This document shows, piece after piece, positions 15,365 to 23,258 of a stretch of 32,923 nt of DNA. A program made the position numbers and the translations under genes. The DNA is taken from positions 1 through 32,923 of the forward strand of contig JADWMG010000005.1 in the NCBI GenBank assembly GCA_015767405.1, read 5' to 3'. Position 1 is the first letter of the stretch. Each line of letters opens with the position of its first letter. The DNA comes from Actinomycetota bacterium. Its GTDB lineage: Bacteria > Actinomycetota > Acidimicrobiia > Acidimicrobiales > Ilumatobacteraceae. The notes under the pieces are model-generated. The model did not search any database. It was not told where the DNA came from and was given only the letters and a program-made list of their open reading frames with translations.

Positions 15365-16018
15365 GTGGCAGAACTGGCGGCGGTGTTGTGGGACATGGAT
15401 GGAACGCTCGTTGACACCGAGCCGTACTGGTTCGAGTGCGAGTTCGAGTTGGTCGACGAGTTCGATGGGACGTGGGGGCCAGACGACGCACGCTCGATCA
15501 TTGGTTTTGACCTGATCGACGGTGCCATCGAACTGCGTGACCGTGGAGGTGTTCGCCTCGAACCAGAGCAGATCGTGCAACGACTGCTCGATGGAGTCAT
15601 CGAGCGGGTGGCAGCTCGCTTGCCATGGATGCCAGGTGCCGCGGAGTTGCTCGCGGAATGCAAGGCCGAAGGGATTCCCTGTGCACTGGTAACGATGTCT
15701 TGGCGGCGGCTGGCGAACGCGGCGATCGAGTCATCGCCCGCCGGCTCCTTCAGTGCATCTGTGGCGGGTGACGAAGTGGCACGTGGAAAGCCGAATCCGG
15801 AGCCCTACATGGCCGCGGCCGCAGCGCTCGGAGTCGACCCGCGAGACTGCGTTGCCATCGAGGATTCACCTACCGGAGCTGCCTCAGCCTTGGCTGCGGG
15901 TTGTGCGACACTTGGCGTTCCCCATGTCGTCCCCCTCGCTTCCGCCGTCGGGCTCACCGTTGTCGACTCCCTCGTCGGGGTCAACGTCAACGGGCTCCGA
16001 CAACTCGGCAGACGCTGA
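15365..16018 (+). CDS. HAD-superfamily phosphatase
   Basis: 217-residue haloacid-dehalogenase-like hydrolase of the beta-phosphoglucomutase/phosphatase type. Motif I is WDMDGTLVDT, with D10 the nucleophile and D12 the acid/base. A helical cap domain follows (about 20-85). Motif II is VTMSW, motif III is the Lys in RGKPNPEPYM, and motif IV is VAIEDSPTGAASALAAG. The substrate is not predictable; such enzymes act on small sugar phosphates, glycolate phosphate or nucleotides. GTG 15365 is chosen because it starts immediately before the conserved beta-strand; the frame is open back to 15218, but that part lies over the 47-nt palindrome and looks non-coding. Its 3' end overlaps the next gene by 95 bp. 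Confidence 0.87.
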   Translation: MAELAAVLWDMDGTLVDTEPYWFECEFELVDEFDGTWGPDDARSIIGFDLIDGAIELRDRGGVRLEPEQIVQRLLDGVIERVAARLPWMPGAAELLAECKAEGIPCALVTMSWRRLANAAIESSPAGSFSASVAGDEVARGKPNPEPYMAAAAALGVDPRDCVAIEDSPTGAASALAAGCATLGVPHVVPLASAVGLTVVDSLVGVNVNGLRQLGRR

Positions 16019-17246
16019 AGCAGAGGCCGTTGGCGCGGCACCGAATGACACCGACGCTTCCGCTGACGGCGATGAGCGGCAGAAGTACCCGCGCCGGCGA
16101 CTGGCACTCGGGGCTTTGCTCTTGCTGCTCCTCGGAATCGTTGGGGCGGCGCTTATCGTCAGCCGTGAGGAGTCCCGCCGCCCAAAGCCGGACATCCCGC
16201 TGGATGCGTGGGTTCCTTATTGGTCACTCGAAGCCTCAGTGCCCGAATTCCGAGCTCGTGGTCGCCTGTTACGAGAGGTTTCTCCGTTCTGGTTCAATGC
16301 GGTTGCGGCCGATCAGATCGTCATCGATCCGAACGCATCACAGGAATTGACCGATGAGTTCATGACAAAGGTTCGAGGATCGAGAGCAGACATTGTGCCG
16401 TCGATCGTCGACAAGATGGCTGCGGGCGAGATGGCTGCGGTTCTCGCCGACCCCGTGACTCGTCGTCAGCACATCGACACCATCGTCGCGTTTGCCGCCG
16501 ATGGGGACTATGACGGGATCGACCTCGACTACGAGCAGTTTGCGTTCTCGGACGGTCGGAGCACCTGGGCGGACACCCGTCCGAACTGGGTGGCCTTTGT
16601 GGCCGAACTGGCCGAGGACCTGCACGATGACGGGCGCACTCTCACCGTGAGCATCCCGCCGGTCTACGACGCGGAGCAGACATCGAGCAGCGGATTTTGG
16701 GTGTATGACTACGGCGCGATCGTCGAGCACGTCGACCGGATTCGGATCATGGCTTACGATTTCTCGGTTGGTGACCCGGGCCCGATAGCGCCGATCGATT
16801 GGGTCGAGACAACGATCACCGGCGCCATCGAGGCGACGGGCTCGCCAGACAAGCTGGTACTCGGATTGCCCGCGTACGGCCGCAACTGGCCGATTGCCGT
16901 CGAGGGCGAATGCCCTGAATCAGACGTTCCTGGGCGCACGAGCGTCTCTGCTCGTTCTATCGATGATTTGATCGAGCGGCGAGACGCACAACCGGTATGG
17001 GTTGAGGAAACGGGAGAGTGGATGTTCGAGTACGACCTCGAAATCACCGATGGCACGACGACATGCATTCAAACGCGCCAAGTTCATTACGTAGATGGTG
17101 ACGGTGTGCGGCTACGGATGGATCTGGCTCGCGAGTATCAGCTCGATGGGGCGTCGCTCTGGGCACTGGGATTCGATGATGATGCCGTCTGGGAGGCCAT
17201 CCTTTCGACGATCTCAGATCCGAATGCGACGACAGTGCCCTCGTAG
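15924..17246 (+). CDS. Membrane-anchored GH18 glycoside hydrolase
   Basis: 440 residues. A Ser/Pro/Asp-rich N-terminal tail (about 1-55) and basic YPRRR precede one membrane helix (about 60-80), so the catalytic domain should face outwards. The GH18 signature DxxDxDxE is DGIDLDYE at 197-204, with E204 the catalytic acid. PLDAWVPYWSLE starts the barrel. IRIMAYDFSV and LVLGLPAYGRNW are typical later strands. Relatives include chitinases and the YaaH/SleL-type peptidoglycan N-acetylglucosaminidases; cell-wall remodelling is a reasonable inference, not shown. ATG 15924 lies inside the HAD gene in another frame and has no ribosome-binding site. No better start exists before the membrane helix. Ends 6 bp before the convergent epimerase gene. 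Confidence 0.83.
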   Translation: MSSPSLPPSGSPLSTPSSGSTSTGSDNSADAEAEAVGAAPNDTDASADGDERQKYPRRRLALGALLLLLLGIVGAALIVSREESRRPKPDIPLDAWVPYWSLEASVPEFRARGRLLREVSPFWFNAVAADQIVIDPNASQELTDEFMTKVRGSRADIVPSIVDKMAAGEMAAVLADPVTRRQHIDTIVAFAADGDYDGIDLDYEQFAFSDGRSTWADTRPNWVAFVAELAEDLHDDGRTLTVSIPPVYDAEQTSSSGFWVYDYGAIVEHVDRIRIMAYDFSVGDPGPIAPIDWVETTITGAIEATGSPDKLVLGLPAYGRNWPIAVEGECPESDVPGRTSVSARSIDDLIERRDAQPVWVEETGEWMFEYDLEITDGTTTCIQTRQVHYVDGDGVRLRMDLAREYQLDGASLWALGFDDDAVWEAILSTISDPNATTVPS

Positions 17247-17252
17247 ATGTCC

Positions 17253-18188
17253 CTACGCTCGGGCGGCTTGGTCTTGATACCACCTGACGGTCCGCGCAAG
17301 GCCCTCTTCGAGTGGTGTGAACTCGGCCCCATAGCGCTCGGTGTACGCGTGGCTGTCGACGACGAAGTCCTGATCGAACTCGTAGCTGAGTTCGATCATC
17401 TCCTTGGCAGCCGGTACGAAAAGACCGGCGAGTCGCATCTTGAGCGGTCCAATTCGGTTTGTCGCCGGGGAGGTCCCAGCGAGCTGGGCAGTAGCGACGA
17501 CCATCTCCTCAGTCGTTTGTGCCGGCGCATTCGGAACGTGCCAAGCCCTTCCCCAGGCCTCCGAGTCGCCACCGAGGCGAACCATCGCGCGCGCTAGGTC
17601 AGGAACATATGTCACCGTGTGGCGGGTGGAGGGGTCGCCGAGCACCTCGGCCTTCTTGCCCACCACGAGCGGGCCGAAGAATCGGCTGCCGTATGCGGAG
17701 TTCTCCACGCCGGGTCCATAGAAGTCTGAAGCTCTTGCGGCAACCGCTCGAATTTCGCCCGCCTGATGGGAACGTTCGAGCTCGTTCCACAGCTGCGCCC
17801 TGACGGCACCCTTGCGAGTTGTTGCCGCAAGTGGAAGACCCTCGTTGAGGGCTTCGCTGACCGGTCCGTACCCATACATGTTTTCGGTGGCGACCAGTAC
17901 TGTGTCCGTACCAGCGATCGCTTCGGCAATGCTGCGTTGAAGAGCAGGAAACTCCTCGGGCCAGCGGTTGTACGCGGGTTGGGCACATTGGTACACGACG
18001 TCGGCGCCCGACAGCGCTTGCCTGGCTGCTTGTGCGTCGGACAGGTCCAACGAGGCGCTAAGTGATCCGGGCACATTGGTCCCCGATCTGGTGATCACGG
18101 TGGGCTTGATGTCGTGTTCGTCGGTCAGGCACTTGGCGATGGCGCGCCCAACGGGCCCGGCTCCGAGTATGGCGTGCTGCTCTTTCAT
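17253..18188 (-). CDS. NAD(P)-dependent epimerase/dehydratase-like protein
   Basis: 311-residue short-chain (extended SDR/atypical) protein. The nucleotide-binding glycine motif is AILGAGPVGRAIAK (about 6-19). GADVVYQCAQPAYNRWPEEF and ATENMYGYGPVS replace the usual strands that line the cofactor. The catalytic YxxxK of classical SDRs is not obvious, though a Tyr-rich NMYGYG segment sits in the matching place. RASDFYGPGVENSAYG and TYVPDLARAMVRLG are typical of the NAD-dependent epimerase family. The substrate is unknown. The start ATG 18188 is preceded by GGAG at good spacing. It is divergent from a TetR regulator, with promoter and operators between them (18215-18276), so it is very likely that regulator's target. 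Confidence 0.85.
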   Translation of the reverse strand: MKEQHAILGAGPVGRAIAKCLTDEHDIKPTVITRSGTNVPGSLSASLDLSDAQAARQALSGADVVYQCAQPAYNRWPEEFPALQRSIAEAIAGTDTVLVATENMYGYGPVSEALNEGLPLAATTRKGAVRAQLWNELERSHQAGEIRAVAARASDFYGPGVENSAYGSRFFGPLVVGKKAEVLGDPSTRHTVTYVPDLARAMVRLGGDSEAWGRAWHVPNAPAQTTEEMVVATAQLAGTSPATNRIGPLKMRLAGLFVPAAKEMIELSYEFDQDFVVDSHAYTERYGAEFTPLEEGLARTVRWYQDQAARA

Positions 18189-18214
18189 GGTGCTCCAATG
18201 ACTCGTGGCGGTGT

Positions 18215-18229
18215 CCGAACACTGTTCGG
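18215..18229. promoter_or_regulatory. TetR-type operator 1 (perfect 15-bp palindrome)
   Basis: CCGAACACTGTTCGG is a perfect palindrome around C18222. It lies immediately downstream of the epimerase -10 box, over the predicted transcription start. The related half-sites nearby share CGAACA/TGTT. Confidence 0.7.
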
Positions 18230-18236
18230 TAATGTC

Positions 18237-18264
18237 ATTATATCGAACAGTGTTTAGGTATCAA
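18237..18264 (-). promoter_or_regulatory. Consensus promoter of the epimerase gene
   Basis: On the minus strand, TTGATA (18264-18259) and a perfect TATAAT (18242-18237) are 16 bases apart. Operator 2 fills the spacer and operator 1 covers the start point, so a bound repressor would block it completely. Confidence 0.65.
18243..18257. promoter_or_regulatory. TetR-type operator 2
   Basis: TCGAACAGTGTTTAG is an imperfect version of operator 1, centred at 18250, 28 bp away. It occupies the spacer of the epimerase promoter and overlaps the expected -35 position of the tetR promoter. A third half-site, TGTTCGG at 18269-18275, lies between it and the tetR -10 box. Confidence 0.6.
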
Positions 18265-18276
18265 GTAGTGTTCGGG

Positions 18277-18282
18277 TAACCT
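18277..18282 (+). promoter_or_regulatory. Candidate -10 box for leaderless tetR gene
   Basis: TAACCT, then seven bases, then ATG 18290. The operator half-site TGTTCGG ends two bases upstream, which suggests autoregulation. Confidence 0.5.
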
Positions 18283-18289
18283 TCGTCAC

Positions 18290-19003
18290 ATGACTCCGAG
18301 CCCGTTGGACAACCCAGGTGAAACGCGACGTGACAGACACCGGCGAGAACTTGTCGACCAACTCTGTGACGAGGCTCGACTTCAGCTCGTGACTGGAGGT
18401 GCCGGGTCGGTCACATGGCGCGGGCTTGCCAGATCGGTGGGCATGAGTCCTGCGTCGCTGTACACCTATTTCGACGGGATCGACGCGCTGTTTACCGAGT
18501 TGATTCTGAGGTCGTACGGGGCTCTTGCTGCCTCGACCGAGATGGCGGCGGCGGCATTTGGGGATGCTTCGGTCGGGGACCAGATACTGCTCGGTCCTCT
18601 CGCGTACCGGTACTGGGCACTGGGCCACCGCGCGGAGTTCAACCTCATCTTCACTGACCAGCTTCCCGGCTACACAGCTGAACCGGGTGGGTCTACCGTT
18701 GATGCCCAGATGGCGATCTTTCGTCCGATGACCAAGGCAATTGCAGCCGCATTGGGTGAAGACGTGTCCGAGCCAGACGAACAGACGGGTGACGTGCTGC
18801 AATCGGCGCTCGGGTTGTGGGGTCTCTTCCACGGCCTTGTGTCGCTTGAAGTGAACCATCACCTCGACTGGCTCGATGCGCGTGAAACCTATGAGGGTCG
18901 GCTCCGCTGGGCGATAGACGCGGCCGGGCTCCCGCCGGCGCGCGCCGAGCTTGCGGAGGAGTTCGACCTGTGGGCCGAGTCTGTCGACCGGTGCGCTGAC
19001 TAG
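18290..19003 (+). CDS. TetR-family transcriptional regulator
   Basis: 237 residues. The N-terminal DNA-binding domain runs from about 15 to 65, with the helix-turn-helix VTWRGLARSVGMSPASLYTYFDGIDALFTELI, a textbook TetR pattern. The C-terminal ligand and dimer domain contains LWGLFHGLVSLEVNHHL near 180-196, resembling the WHG-type TetR C-terminal domain. The ligand is unknown. It is transcribed divergently from the epimerase gene across 101 bp containing one perfect and one imperfect palindrome plus a half-site. Repression of both genes is inferred from the operator positions. The ATG fits a leaderless transcript. It is convergent with disA, 25 bp away. Confidence 0.9.
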   Translation: MTPSPLDNPGETRRDRHRRELVDQLCDEARLQLVTGGAGSVTWRGLARSVGMSPASLYTYFDGIDALFTELILRSYGALAASTEMAAAAFGDASVGDQILLGPLAYRYWALGHRAEFNLIFTDQLPGYTAEPGGSTVDAQMAIFRPMTKAIAAALGEDVSEPDEQTGDVLQSALGLWGLFHGLVSLEVNHHLDWLDARETYEGRLRWAIDAAGLPPARAELAEEFDLWAESVDRCAD

Positions 19004-19028
19004 TGCCGCTGCACGAGGGATGCAGGAC

Positions 19029-20105
19029 TCAGCTGTACTGGTCGAGAATGGTTGACTCGGTGACACGAGTCAGGGTTTCGCGAATCGACAGCGCAGTAGA
19101 TTCGTCCAGGCCATCAACCAACATCAGGTCATCAACTGTCGCGCGTTGAAGCTTCGCCAATCCGCCGAAATGGTCAACGATCGCCCCGGCGGTGTCTTGC
19201 GGAAGTCGCGTGACGCGATGTAGCAGCCGGAGCCCCTTGGGCGAAGCCTCCTGCCCGAGATCTTGGATGTCACCCCCTGGGTACAGCGTTGCGGCGGTGA
19301 GACGAAGGTTGAGCACCTCGTCGTCGGACAACCGCGACATCTCTTCGAGTGTGTCACCGATGGTCCGATCGATAGGTATGTAGTCGGCGACGACCAGATC
19401 GAGTTCGTCGTCGATCTCGCCGTACAGTTCGTCGATCTGCAGGCGCAGCAGCCTGGCCTCGACGCCCAGTTCGATGATCATGGTTTCGATCTCGTCAGCG
19501 ATGCGGTGCACCATCTCGCCTCGCTGGATCACAGCGACTACGTCTCGGAGCGTCACAACGTCTTCCACTTCGACGGCAGTCAGGTTGAGGATCGAGTCGT
19601 CGAGCCGCACCTTGTACCGCTCGAGAGTTTGCAGTGCCTGGTTTGCCCGATCGAGGAGGTGGCCGACCTCTTGGAGTTGGCGCTTGCCGCCACCGGCGTA
19701 GACGTTGATGACGCCCATCTCCTCGCTGGCCGAAACCACCGGCACGTTCAGGGATCGGGCGACACGTTCGGCAGTGCGGTGTCTGGTGCCGGTTTCACTA
19801 GTCGGAACTGAGGGGTCGGGCACGAGGTGCACGTTGGCGCGTGCGATGCGGCCGCCATCGGCCGAAATAATGATCGCGCCGTCCATCTTGGCAAGTTCGG
19901 AAAGTCGTTGGGGGCTGTAGGGCGCATCGACGAGAAAGCCGCCGGAGCATATGGACAACACGTCAGATCCGTCATCGAGGACGAGCAGTGCTCCGGCCTG
20001 CGCGCGCACGACACGATCTATCCCAGAGCGCAGTGGGGTGCCAGGCGCGACGCGCGCGAGCGCATCGCGCATCCGCTCGTTGGTGCCGCTATACCTCGAC
20101 TCCAT
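19029..20105 (-). CDS. disA: Diadenylate cyclase DisA (DNA integrity scanning)
   Basis: 358 residues. Makes c-di-AMP from two ATP and pauses at branched DNA. The N-terminal DAC domain holds the two catalytic motifs: MDGAI (DGA at 75-77) and GTRHRTAERVA (RHR at 108-110). The middle segment (about 150-285) is the helical linker. The C-terminal helix-hairpin-helix DNA-binding domain is recognisable in LPQDTAGAIVDHFGGLAKLQRATVDDLMLVDGLDESTALSIRETL. Octameric DisA is known from Bacillus and mycobacteria. The gene follows radA on the same strand, 46 bp behind it, the common arrangement; RadA modulates DisA activity in some species. It also has its own TAGGAT box six bases before the ATG. Confidence 0.96.
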   Translation of the reverse strand: MESRYSGTNERMRDALARVAPGTPLRSGIDRVVRAQAGALLVLDDGSDVLSICSGGFLVDAPYSPQRLSELAKMDGAIIISADGGRIARANVHLVPDPSVPTSETGTRHRTAERVARSLNVPVVSASEEMGVINVYAGGGKRQLQEVGHLLDRANQALQTLERYKVRLDDSILNLTAVEVEDVVTLRDVVAVIQRGEMVHRIADEIETMIIELGVEARLLRLQIDELYGEIDDELDLVVADYIPIDRTIGDTLEEMSRLSDDEVLNLRLTAATLYPGGDIQDLGQEASPKGLRLLHRVTRLPQDTAGAIVDHFGGLAKLQRATVDDLMLVDGLDESTALSIRETLTRVTESTILDQYS

Positions 20106-20111
20106 GAAGTA

Positions 20112-20117
20112 ATCCTA
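20112..20117 (-). promoter_or_regulatory. Candidate -10 box for leaderless disA
   Basis: TAGGAT on the minus strand, then six bases, then ATG 20105. This would let disA be transcribed separately from radA. Confidence 0.45.
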
Positions 20118-20151
20118 GTCCTTCGCTCATGAGCGTCCGCTCGGAGATTGT

Positions 20152-21540
20152 TCAGATGGCGCGTAGCTCTGATATTGGAGCGTTGGCACCGAGGCCGGCG
20201 GCCGCGATTGCCTCGCTCAGCGTGGCGGCGCGGATCAGGCGAATGTTGGCGTCGCTCTCGGGCGAGTTGGAAGGCACGATCACGCGGGAGAATCCGAGTC
20301 GGCTCGCCTCGGTCAGGCGGCGTGCGGCATGGCCGACCTGGCGTAGTTCGCCGCCCAGCCCGACTTCGCCGAAGACTGCGACATCTGCCGGAAGCGGCTG
20401 GTCACGGATCGCGCTTACGGCGGCCAGGCAGACTCCGAGATCGAGCCCTGGTTCACTGAGCTTCACACCGCCGGCGGTTGAGGCATAGATGTCTTGATCG
20501 GCGGCGGGGACTCTGCTGCGTCGACCGAGAACGGCGAGCAGCATCGACAGGCGCCCGCTGTCGAGGCCCTGAGCACTTCGGCGTGGAGGCACACCCGCAA
20601 TGCCGGCGTTGGCGAGCACTTGCACCTCCACAACGATGGGGCGCTGGCCCTCCATGGTCGGCACGACTGCGGACCCGGGCACTCCGGTTCGTCGGTCGGC
20701 GAGGAACAGCGACGATGGATCTGGCACACCGATGAGCCCGGTCGTGGCCATTTCGAACAACCCCAGCTCGTTGGTTGACCCGAAGCGGTGTTTGGATGCT
20801 CGTAGAAGTCGGAGGGAATGATGACGGTCGCCTTCGAACTGCAAGACCGTGTCGACGATGTGTTCCAGCACGCGGGGCCCGGCAAGGCTTCCGTCCTTGG
20901 TGACATGGCCCACCAAGATGATCGAGATGTTCTGTTCTTTGGCGACGTTGACGAGTCGCTGCGCGCAACCTCTTACCTGGCCGACGCTGCCCGACAGCGA
21001 GGCAAGCGACGGATCGTTGACGGTCTGAATCGAGTCGATCACGACCACTTCGGGGCGCGTTTGCTCGATTGCATCGAGAATGTGCGGGAGTGAGGTCTCG
21101 GCGTGTAACCAAAGGTTCGAATGGTCTGCATTGAGCCGCTCTGCTCGCAACTTCACTTGCTGCGCGCTTTCCTCGGCCGACACATACAGGGTCGGACCCT
21201 TCCAGGTGGCGAGCAGTTGGAGGAGCAATGTGCTCTTGCCGATGCCCGGTTCGCCGCCTAGAAGAGTTACTGAGCCGGCGACGATGCCTCCCCCGAGCAC
21301 GCGGTCGAGTTCTTCGATCGAGGTGCTGACTGGATGACCCGTGTCGGTTCCGACGTCGCCGATCAGCGTCGGGCCAGGTCGAGATGAGGGGACCGCCGGT
21401 TGATCGCTGCCGCCAGTTTCGACATCTTCGACCAGGGTGTTCCAGTCGCCGCAGCCGGAGCAGCGACCGGCCCACTTGGGGTGTGATGTTCCACATTCGC
21501 TGCAGACGTGAACCAGCTTCGTTCGACTACTCGATGCCAT
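20152..21540 (-). CDS. radA: DNA repair protein RadA (Sms)
   Basis: 462 residues. RadA is a RecA-like ATPase that drives branch migration in recombination. Order of domains: zinc finger C13-x2-C16...C27-x2-C30 (CSECG...CSGCG), RecA-type ATPase with Walker A GGEPGIGKST (about 94-103), VVVIDSIQTV (Walker B region), then the RadA-specific motif. That motif is normally KNRFG and here reads KHRFGS. The C-terminal Lon-protease-like domain begins near 290 (RPIVVEVQVLANAG...) and includes TAGGVKLSEPGLDLGVCLA and GEVGLGGELRQV. The N-to-H change in the KNRFG motif is worth noting but the rest is intact. Lies between a DsbA-like gene and disA on the same strand. Confidence 0.95.
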   Translation of the reverse strand: MASSSRTKLVHVCSECGTSHPKWAGRCSGCGDWNTLVEDVETGGSDQPAVPSSRPGPTLIGDVGTDTGHPVSTSIEELDRVLGGGIVAGSVTLLGGEPGIGKSTLLLQLLATWKGPTLYVSAEESAQQVKLRAERLNADHSNLWLHAETSLPHILDAIEQTRPEVVVIDSIQTVNDPSLASLSGSVGQVRGCAQRLVNVAKEQNISIILVGHVTKDGSLAGPRVLEHIVDTVLQFEGDRHHSLRLLRASKHRFGSTNELGLFEMATTGLIGVPDPSSLFLADRRTGVPGSAVVPTMEGQRPIVVEVQVLANAGIAGVPPRRSAQGLDSGRLSMLLAVLGRRSRVPAADQDIYASTAGGVKLSEPGLDLGVCLAAVSAIRDQPLPADVAVFGEVGLGGELRQVGHAARRLTEASRLGFSRVIVPSNSPESDANIRLIRAATLSEAIAAAGLGANAPISELRAI

Positions 21541-21615
21541 GTGTTCATCATGACGAAGGGGTCATACAGAGATGTGTGATGGCACGTCGAATTCGTGCTC
21601 GGAAACGAAGCCCTC

Positions 21616-22383
21616 TCAGGTAACGAAGCCCTCTGAGGTATCGAAAGTAACGACCTTGCCACGATTGATCGACACCCAATCGCGGGCCTCCAGATATCGC
21701 CGGAAACGGTCGGCGATAATTTTGCCGTAGTACTCGTTCTTCGGCCGTTGCAGCTCGAAGAGGAACGGAAACTCGAGCCAAGCGGTTGTTGCGTTCCAGA
21801 GTCGCAGCGCCGCTTCGCCGGTGGGCGGATCGAGAACAACGGGGCCGAAGAAGCACTCGGCATCCCCGGTCTCTGTTGTGAATTCGGGGAAGAAGAGTGT
21901 CGGCACGCCGTACCCGCCAGCGGCGACGACGCGGTCGTGTTCAGCGTGTATCTCATCGTGTGTTGTGGAGTCAGCGATCGCCTGGTCGACGATTGCCGGG
22001 TCGAGGTCGATCTCCGCCAGAAGGTGACGCGCAACCTCTGGCTCGTGAGGGCGCTGGCCATCTTCGTGGAGTGCTCGTCCTGCGCGTTCGTACCAACGGT
22101 CGAGATCGTCCATGCTTGATCGACGCAGCAGCGCGCCGATGCGCATCATCGACCAGCCATAGGACCACTCCCGTTCCCACGGATGCGTCTTCCCTTCGAC
22201 GAGATTGATCTCCTCGAGGCTGAAGAACTTCCAGTTGATGTTCAAACCGGTCTGGTCCCGTACATCGCGAATCCACTTCGATGTCTGATATGCGAACGGG
22301 CACATCAGATCGAAATGGAAATCGACCGTGGTCGGCGCAGCGCCGTCTGGAGGGGCGCTGGCGGAGGACACATCGTTGGCCAT
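21616..22383 (-). CDS. DsbA-family thioredoxin-fold protein
   Basis: 255 residues. The thioredoxin-fold start is [22 protein letters not shown], with the redox site reduced to C28-P-F-A, so only one cysteine of the usual CxxC remains. A helical insertion follows (about 70-150), then [10 protein letters not shown], the cis-proline strand of the fold. This resembles the FrnE and 2-hydroxychromene-carboxylate isomerase side of the DsbA family and actinobacterial mycothiol-linked relatives. A mono-cysteine thiol-transferase or isomerase role is more likely than disulfide formation. No signal peptide is seen, so it is probably cytoplasmic. ATG 22383 is used; GTG 22398, three bases after the preceding stop, is possible. 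It follows the LppM-like gene closely, probably in one operon. Confidence 0.78.
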   Translation of the reverse strand: MANDVSSASAPPDGAAPTTVDFHFDLMCPFAYQTSKWIRDVRDQTGLNINWKFFSLEEINLVEGKTHPWEREWSYGWSMMRIGALLRRSSMDDLDRWYERAGRALHEDGQRPHEPEVARHLLAEIDLDPAIVDQAIADSTTHDEIHAEHDRVVAAGGYGVPTLFFPEFTTETGDAECFFGPVVLDPPTGEAALRLWNATTAWLEFPFLFELQRPKNEYYGKIIADRFRRYLEARDWVSINRGKVVTFDTSEGFVT

Positions 22384-22401
22384 GACCAACGATGTCACAT
22401 C

Positions 22402-23220
22402 TCACCCGCCTGGGACGGGTGCGGGTGGGCCAGGATGGCGTGGCCTGCGCTTGTAGCCGCGCGCTCGCCGGTATCTGGCGGCAGCGACATAGCCAATGAA
22501 AACGATCATGAAGCCGACCCATGCGATCAGAGCGATGAGCGCAACGATCGACAACGGTCGTGCCCACCACCGGTCATCGCCCGGAGCCTGAACCGAGACT
22601 GCTCGCCATTCGATGATCTCTCCATCGAGCGGAATCGCCCATTCGAGCCGACCATCGTCCAGGAAGGTCCCGTTGGTCCGCTCGGGGTCGATCACCCCCG
22701 GCAAGTTGGCGCGAATGACGGCGCTCATCGAGCTCTCCGGGGTTTCGCCGCTGGCAGCAATATCTTCGGCAAATGGGAGTGAACCGACGGCTGCGACCAG
22801 GTCGTCATCGGCGAAGGATTCGAATCCATTCGAAAGGCCGAGCAATCCACTCAGTTGCGTCGTCGTCTCGTCGCCGGCAGTGGTTCGTTGGATCGACATC
22901 TGGTTGAACGGTGGGCCGAGGCTGTTCAACAAGTTGGTGGCTTCCTCGGCCGAAACGAAGTCGTGCGAGATGGTCAATGTCAGGCCGCCATCAGCTGTAG
23001 CTGCTGGTCCGTCGAGTTCCCATCCAGCAGCGACTATGTCGTCGATCGCAAGCTCGTCAGCGATGGTCGGAACAACTGCGATGACGTCGGCGTCAGCTGT
23101 TGCGACAACTGCGATGTTGCCTGTTCCGTCTGCTTCGACGACAACGTCGACGGCGGTGTCTACCCGGCACGCCGCGAGCGCCAACGCGCACGCGAACAGA
23201 GCAAAGACGCGACGAGCCAC
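22402..23220 (-). CDS. LppM-like lipoprotein with C-terminal membrane helix
   Basis: 272 residues. The signal sequence ends in a lipobox, LAAC, with C18 as the lipid-bearing residue. The first mature strands, VDTAVDVVVEADGTGNIAVVATAD, match the LppM-type pattern (C..D..v.v..DG.g.v.v). The extracellular domain continues to about 210. A membrane helix (about 215-240, PLSIVALIALIAWVGFMIVFIGYVAAA) and a basic Pro/Arg tail follow, so the protein is anchored at both ends. LppM in Mycobacterium tuberculosis is linked to surface and phagosome phenotypes; the role here is unknown. The start is GTG 23220. It lies 38 bp behind clpC on the same strand. Confidence 0.75.
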   Translation of the reverse strand: MARRVFALFACALALAACRVDTAVDVVVEADGTGNIAVVATADADVIAVVPTIADELAIDDIVAAGWELDGPAATADGGLTLTISHDFVSAEEATNLLNSLGPPFNQMSIQRTTAGDETTTQLSGLLGLSNGFESFADDDLVAAVGSLPFAEDIAASGETPESSMSAVIRANLPGVIDPERTNGTFLDDGRLEWAIPLDGEIIEWRAVSVQAPGDDRWWARPLSIVALIALIAWVGFMIVFIGYVAAARYRRARGYKRRPRHPGPPAPVPGG

Positions 23221-23258
23221 TGCGACAGTATGGCTCGCCCTCAGCCGTCTGGGTGGTC

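Noticed and set aside
18215-18229. CCGAACACTGTTCGG considered as a LexA (SOS) box
   Set aside because: The actinobacterial LexA site has four bases between GAAC and GTTC; here there are three. The site also recurs at a TetR gene's own promoter.
19009-19025. CTGCA/TGCAG hairpin between tetR and disA stops
   Set aside because: A five-base stem with a seven-base loop is too weak to call a terminator on its own.
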